Assembly (NCBI GenBank): GCA_020161355.1
Contig: JAIUOF010000003.1
Coordinates: 62,001-126,000, forward strand
From: Bacteroidota bacterium
Lineage (GTDB): Bacteria; Bacteroidota; Bacteroidia; Cytophagales; Spirosomataceae
Direction: 5' to 3'
Length of the DNA: 64,000 nt
Shown here piece after piece: positions 63,199 to 64,000 of this stretch. Within the stretch, counting starts at the first letter, position 1. Every line of letters starts with the position of its first letter. The translations under genes and the position numbers were made by a program. The notes below the pieces were generated by a model that had not been told where the DNA came from, ran no database searches, and saw only the letters and a list, made by a program, of their open reading frames with translations.

Positions 63199-64000
63199 TC
63201 GAAAATTATGAATTTCAATATTCCTGGTCGGCCAATATCTGGAACCTTGAGAAGTCTGATAAACAAAAAAACCGCAAACATGAATTGATGGCGATAGCAC
63301 CATTTACATCAGAAAATGCTTCCAGTAGCCTCTCAGAAGACCTAAAACCTCTGCTGGCCTCAAAAAAAGAGGTGGAACAAATTGGTGGAGATATCTACCT
63401 CGAAAAAAATGCGAAAAAGGAACTATTTTTTAGTAATTATCAAAATTATAACATTATTCATTTTGCAACACATGCCCAACTCAATGACACTGACCCAAAT
63501 CTTTCATTTATAGCCTTTTATCCCGACGAAAAAGAAAGCAAACTATTTACACAGGAATTATTTGATTTAAAATTCCAGAAAACACAATTGGTTGTATTGT
63601 CAGCTTGTGAAGGAGGATATGGTTATTATCAAAAAGGAGAAGGTCTGATGTCTCTGGCACGGGCTTTTGCCTATGGTGGCTGTCCCTCGGTCATAACTAC
63701 ACTTTGGAAAGCCAATGACGAGACATCGGCATATATAGCTTCAAGGATTCATAAATATCTTAAAAGAGGATTTACAAAATCAAAGGCGGTACAACAAGCT
63801 AAGCTTGATTTATTGCAGGATGGAGAATTTGGCCAATACGACCATCCCTATTACTGGTCTAATTTTATTCTGATTGGCAACAATAACCCACTGATAACCA
63901 GCTTCTTTGAAATCTACAAATTTGAAATATTCTGGATTATCTTACTGATACTTTCTCTGGGAATAATTTTATATTTCAATTACAGAAGATTAAAAAAGTA
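63147..64000 (+). pseudogene. C-terminal CHAT peptidase domain in shifted frame, to window end
   Basis: Read in the frame that includes 63147, this stretch encodes LQYLPFEVLIDQNGKFLIE and continues uninterrupted to the window end. It carries the CHAT catalytic dyad: His in IIHFATHAQL and Cys in VVLSACEGGYG, then GEGLMSLARAFAYGGCPSV (in part) and a hydrophobic C-terminal helix (IFWIILLILSLGIILYF) with RRLKK after it. So the intact protein would be exported, membrane-anchored and a caspase-like cysteine peptidase. The last two bases, TA, probably begin the stop codon. It is joined to the preceding frame by a single-base frameshift. Confidence 0.8.

Overview
The window is a 64 kb stretch of AT-rich chromosome from a member of the Bacteroidota, most likely a free-living Cytophagales bacterium. 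This rests on a SusC/SusD pair, two TonB-dependent barrels of the Bacteroidota type, two proteins ending in type IX secretion sorting domains, M56/TonB-C fusions, and Bacteroidota-type -7 promoter boxes (TAnnTTTG) ahead of several genes. I see no rRNA, tRNA, CRISPR array, insertion sequence or phage. The genus is not determined.

Layout. 1-850: two tandem Uma2-type genes on the minus strand. 1-3.5 kb: a BlaI-type repressor, an M56 metallopeptidase fused to TonB-C and a plug-like tail, and a small TonB-C protein, ending at a strong terminator. 3.6-10.2 kb: a large SdrD-repeat surface protein and a TonB-dependent barrel, both minus strand. 10.6-17.5 kb: phosphosulfolactate synthase, DedA, aroE, a thioredoxin-like ferredoxin, an AAC(6')-like acetyltransferase, an amine oxidase, an M28 peptidase and a YjjG-type HAD phosphatase. 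17.5-21.7 kb: a haem-binding dehydrogenase lipoprotein and an NahK-like sugar kinase.

22.2-28.8 kb is the clearest metabolic unit: biotin carrier, a shortened mutase small subunit, biotin carboxylase, methylmalonyl-CoA mutase and carboxyltransferase. They are joined by ATGA overlaps or gaps of 1-3 bases and together would convert propionyl-CoA to succinyl-CoA, apart from an epimerase not seen here. 28.8-31 kb: ssb, a CDF-like transporter, a small zinc-ribbon protein and a DnaQ-like exonuclease, then a patch of degenerate repeats. 31-36.5 kb: sialate O-acetylesterase, RidA, a Tat-exported isomerase-like protein, a histidine-phosphatase lipoprotein, a glycosyltransferase and an FkbM methyltransferase. 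36.8-44.3 kb: a secreted M14 carboxypeptidase, a DUF1254/DUF1214 protein, rhomboid protease, polyprenyl synthase and an APC permease.

44.7-52.9 kb is a nutrient-uptake region: SusC/SusD, a DeoR-type regulator with an array of phased TGCAAA sites upstream, a secreted carboxylesterase, and a divergent Nudix-type regulator with a perfect inverted repeat between the two. 53-58 kb: an AspT/YidE-type transporter and a second TonB-dependent barrel. 58.5-64 kb: an unknown membrane protein, OxyR, an unknown secreted protein, and an exported TPR-CHAT protein interrupted by a one-base frameshift near 63146.

The most interesting points are the exported TPR-CHAT protein with its overlapping partner, the helically phased site array before the DeoR gene, the M56-TonB-plug fusion under BlaI control, a degenerate Nudix regulator with its likely operator, a phosphosulfolactate synthase in a non-methanogen, and an intrinsic aminoglycoside acetyltransferase candidate.
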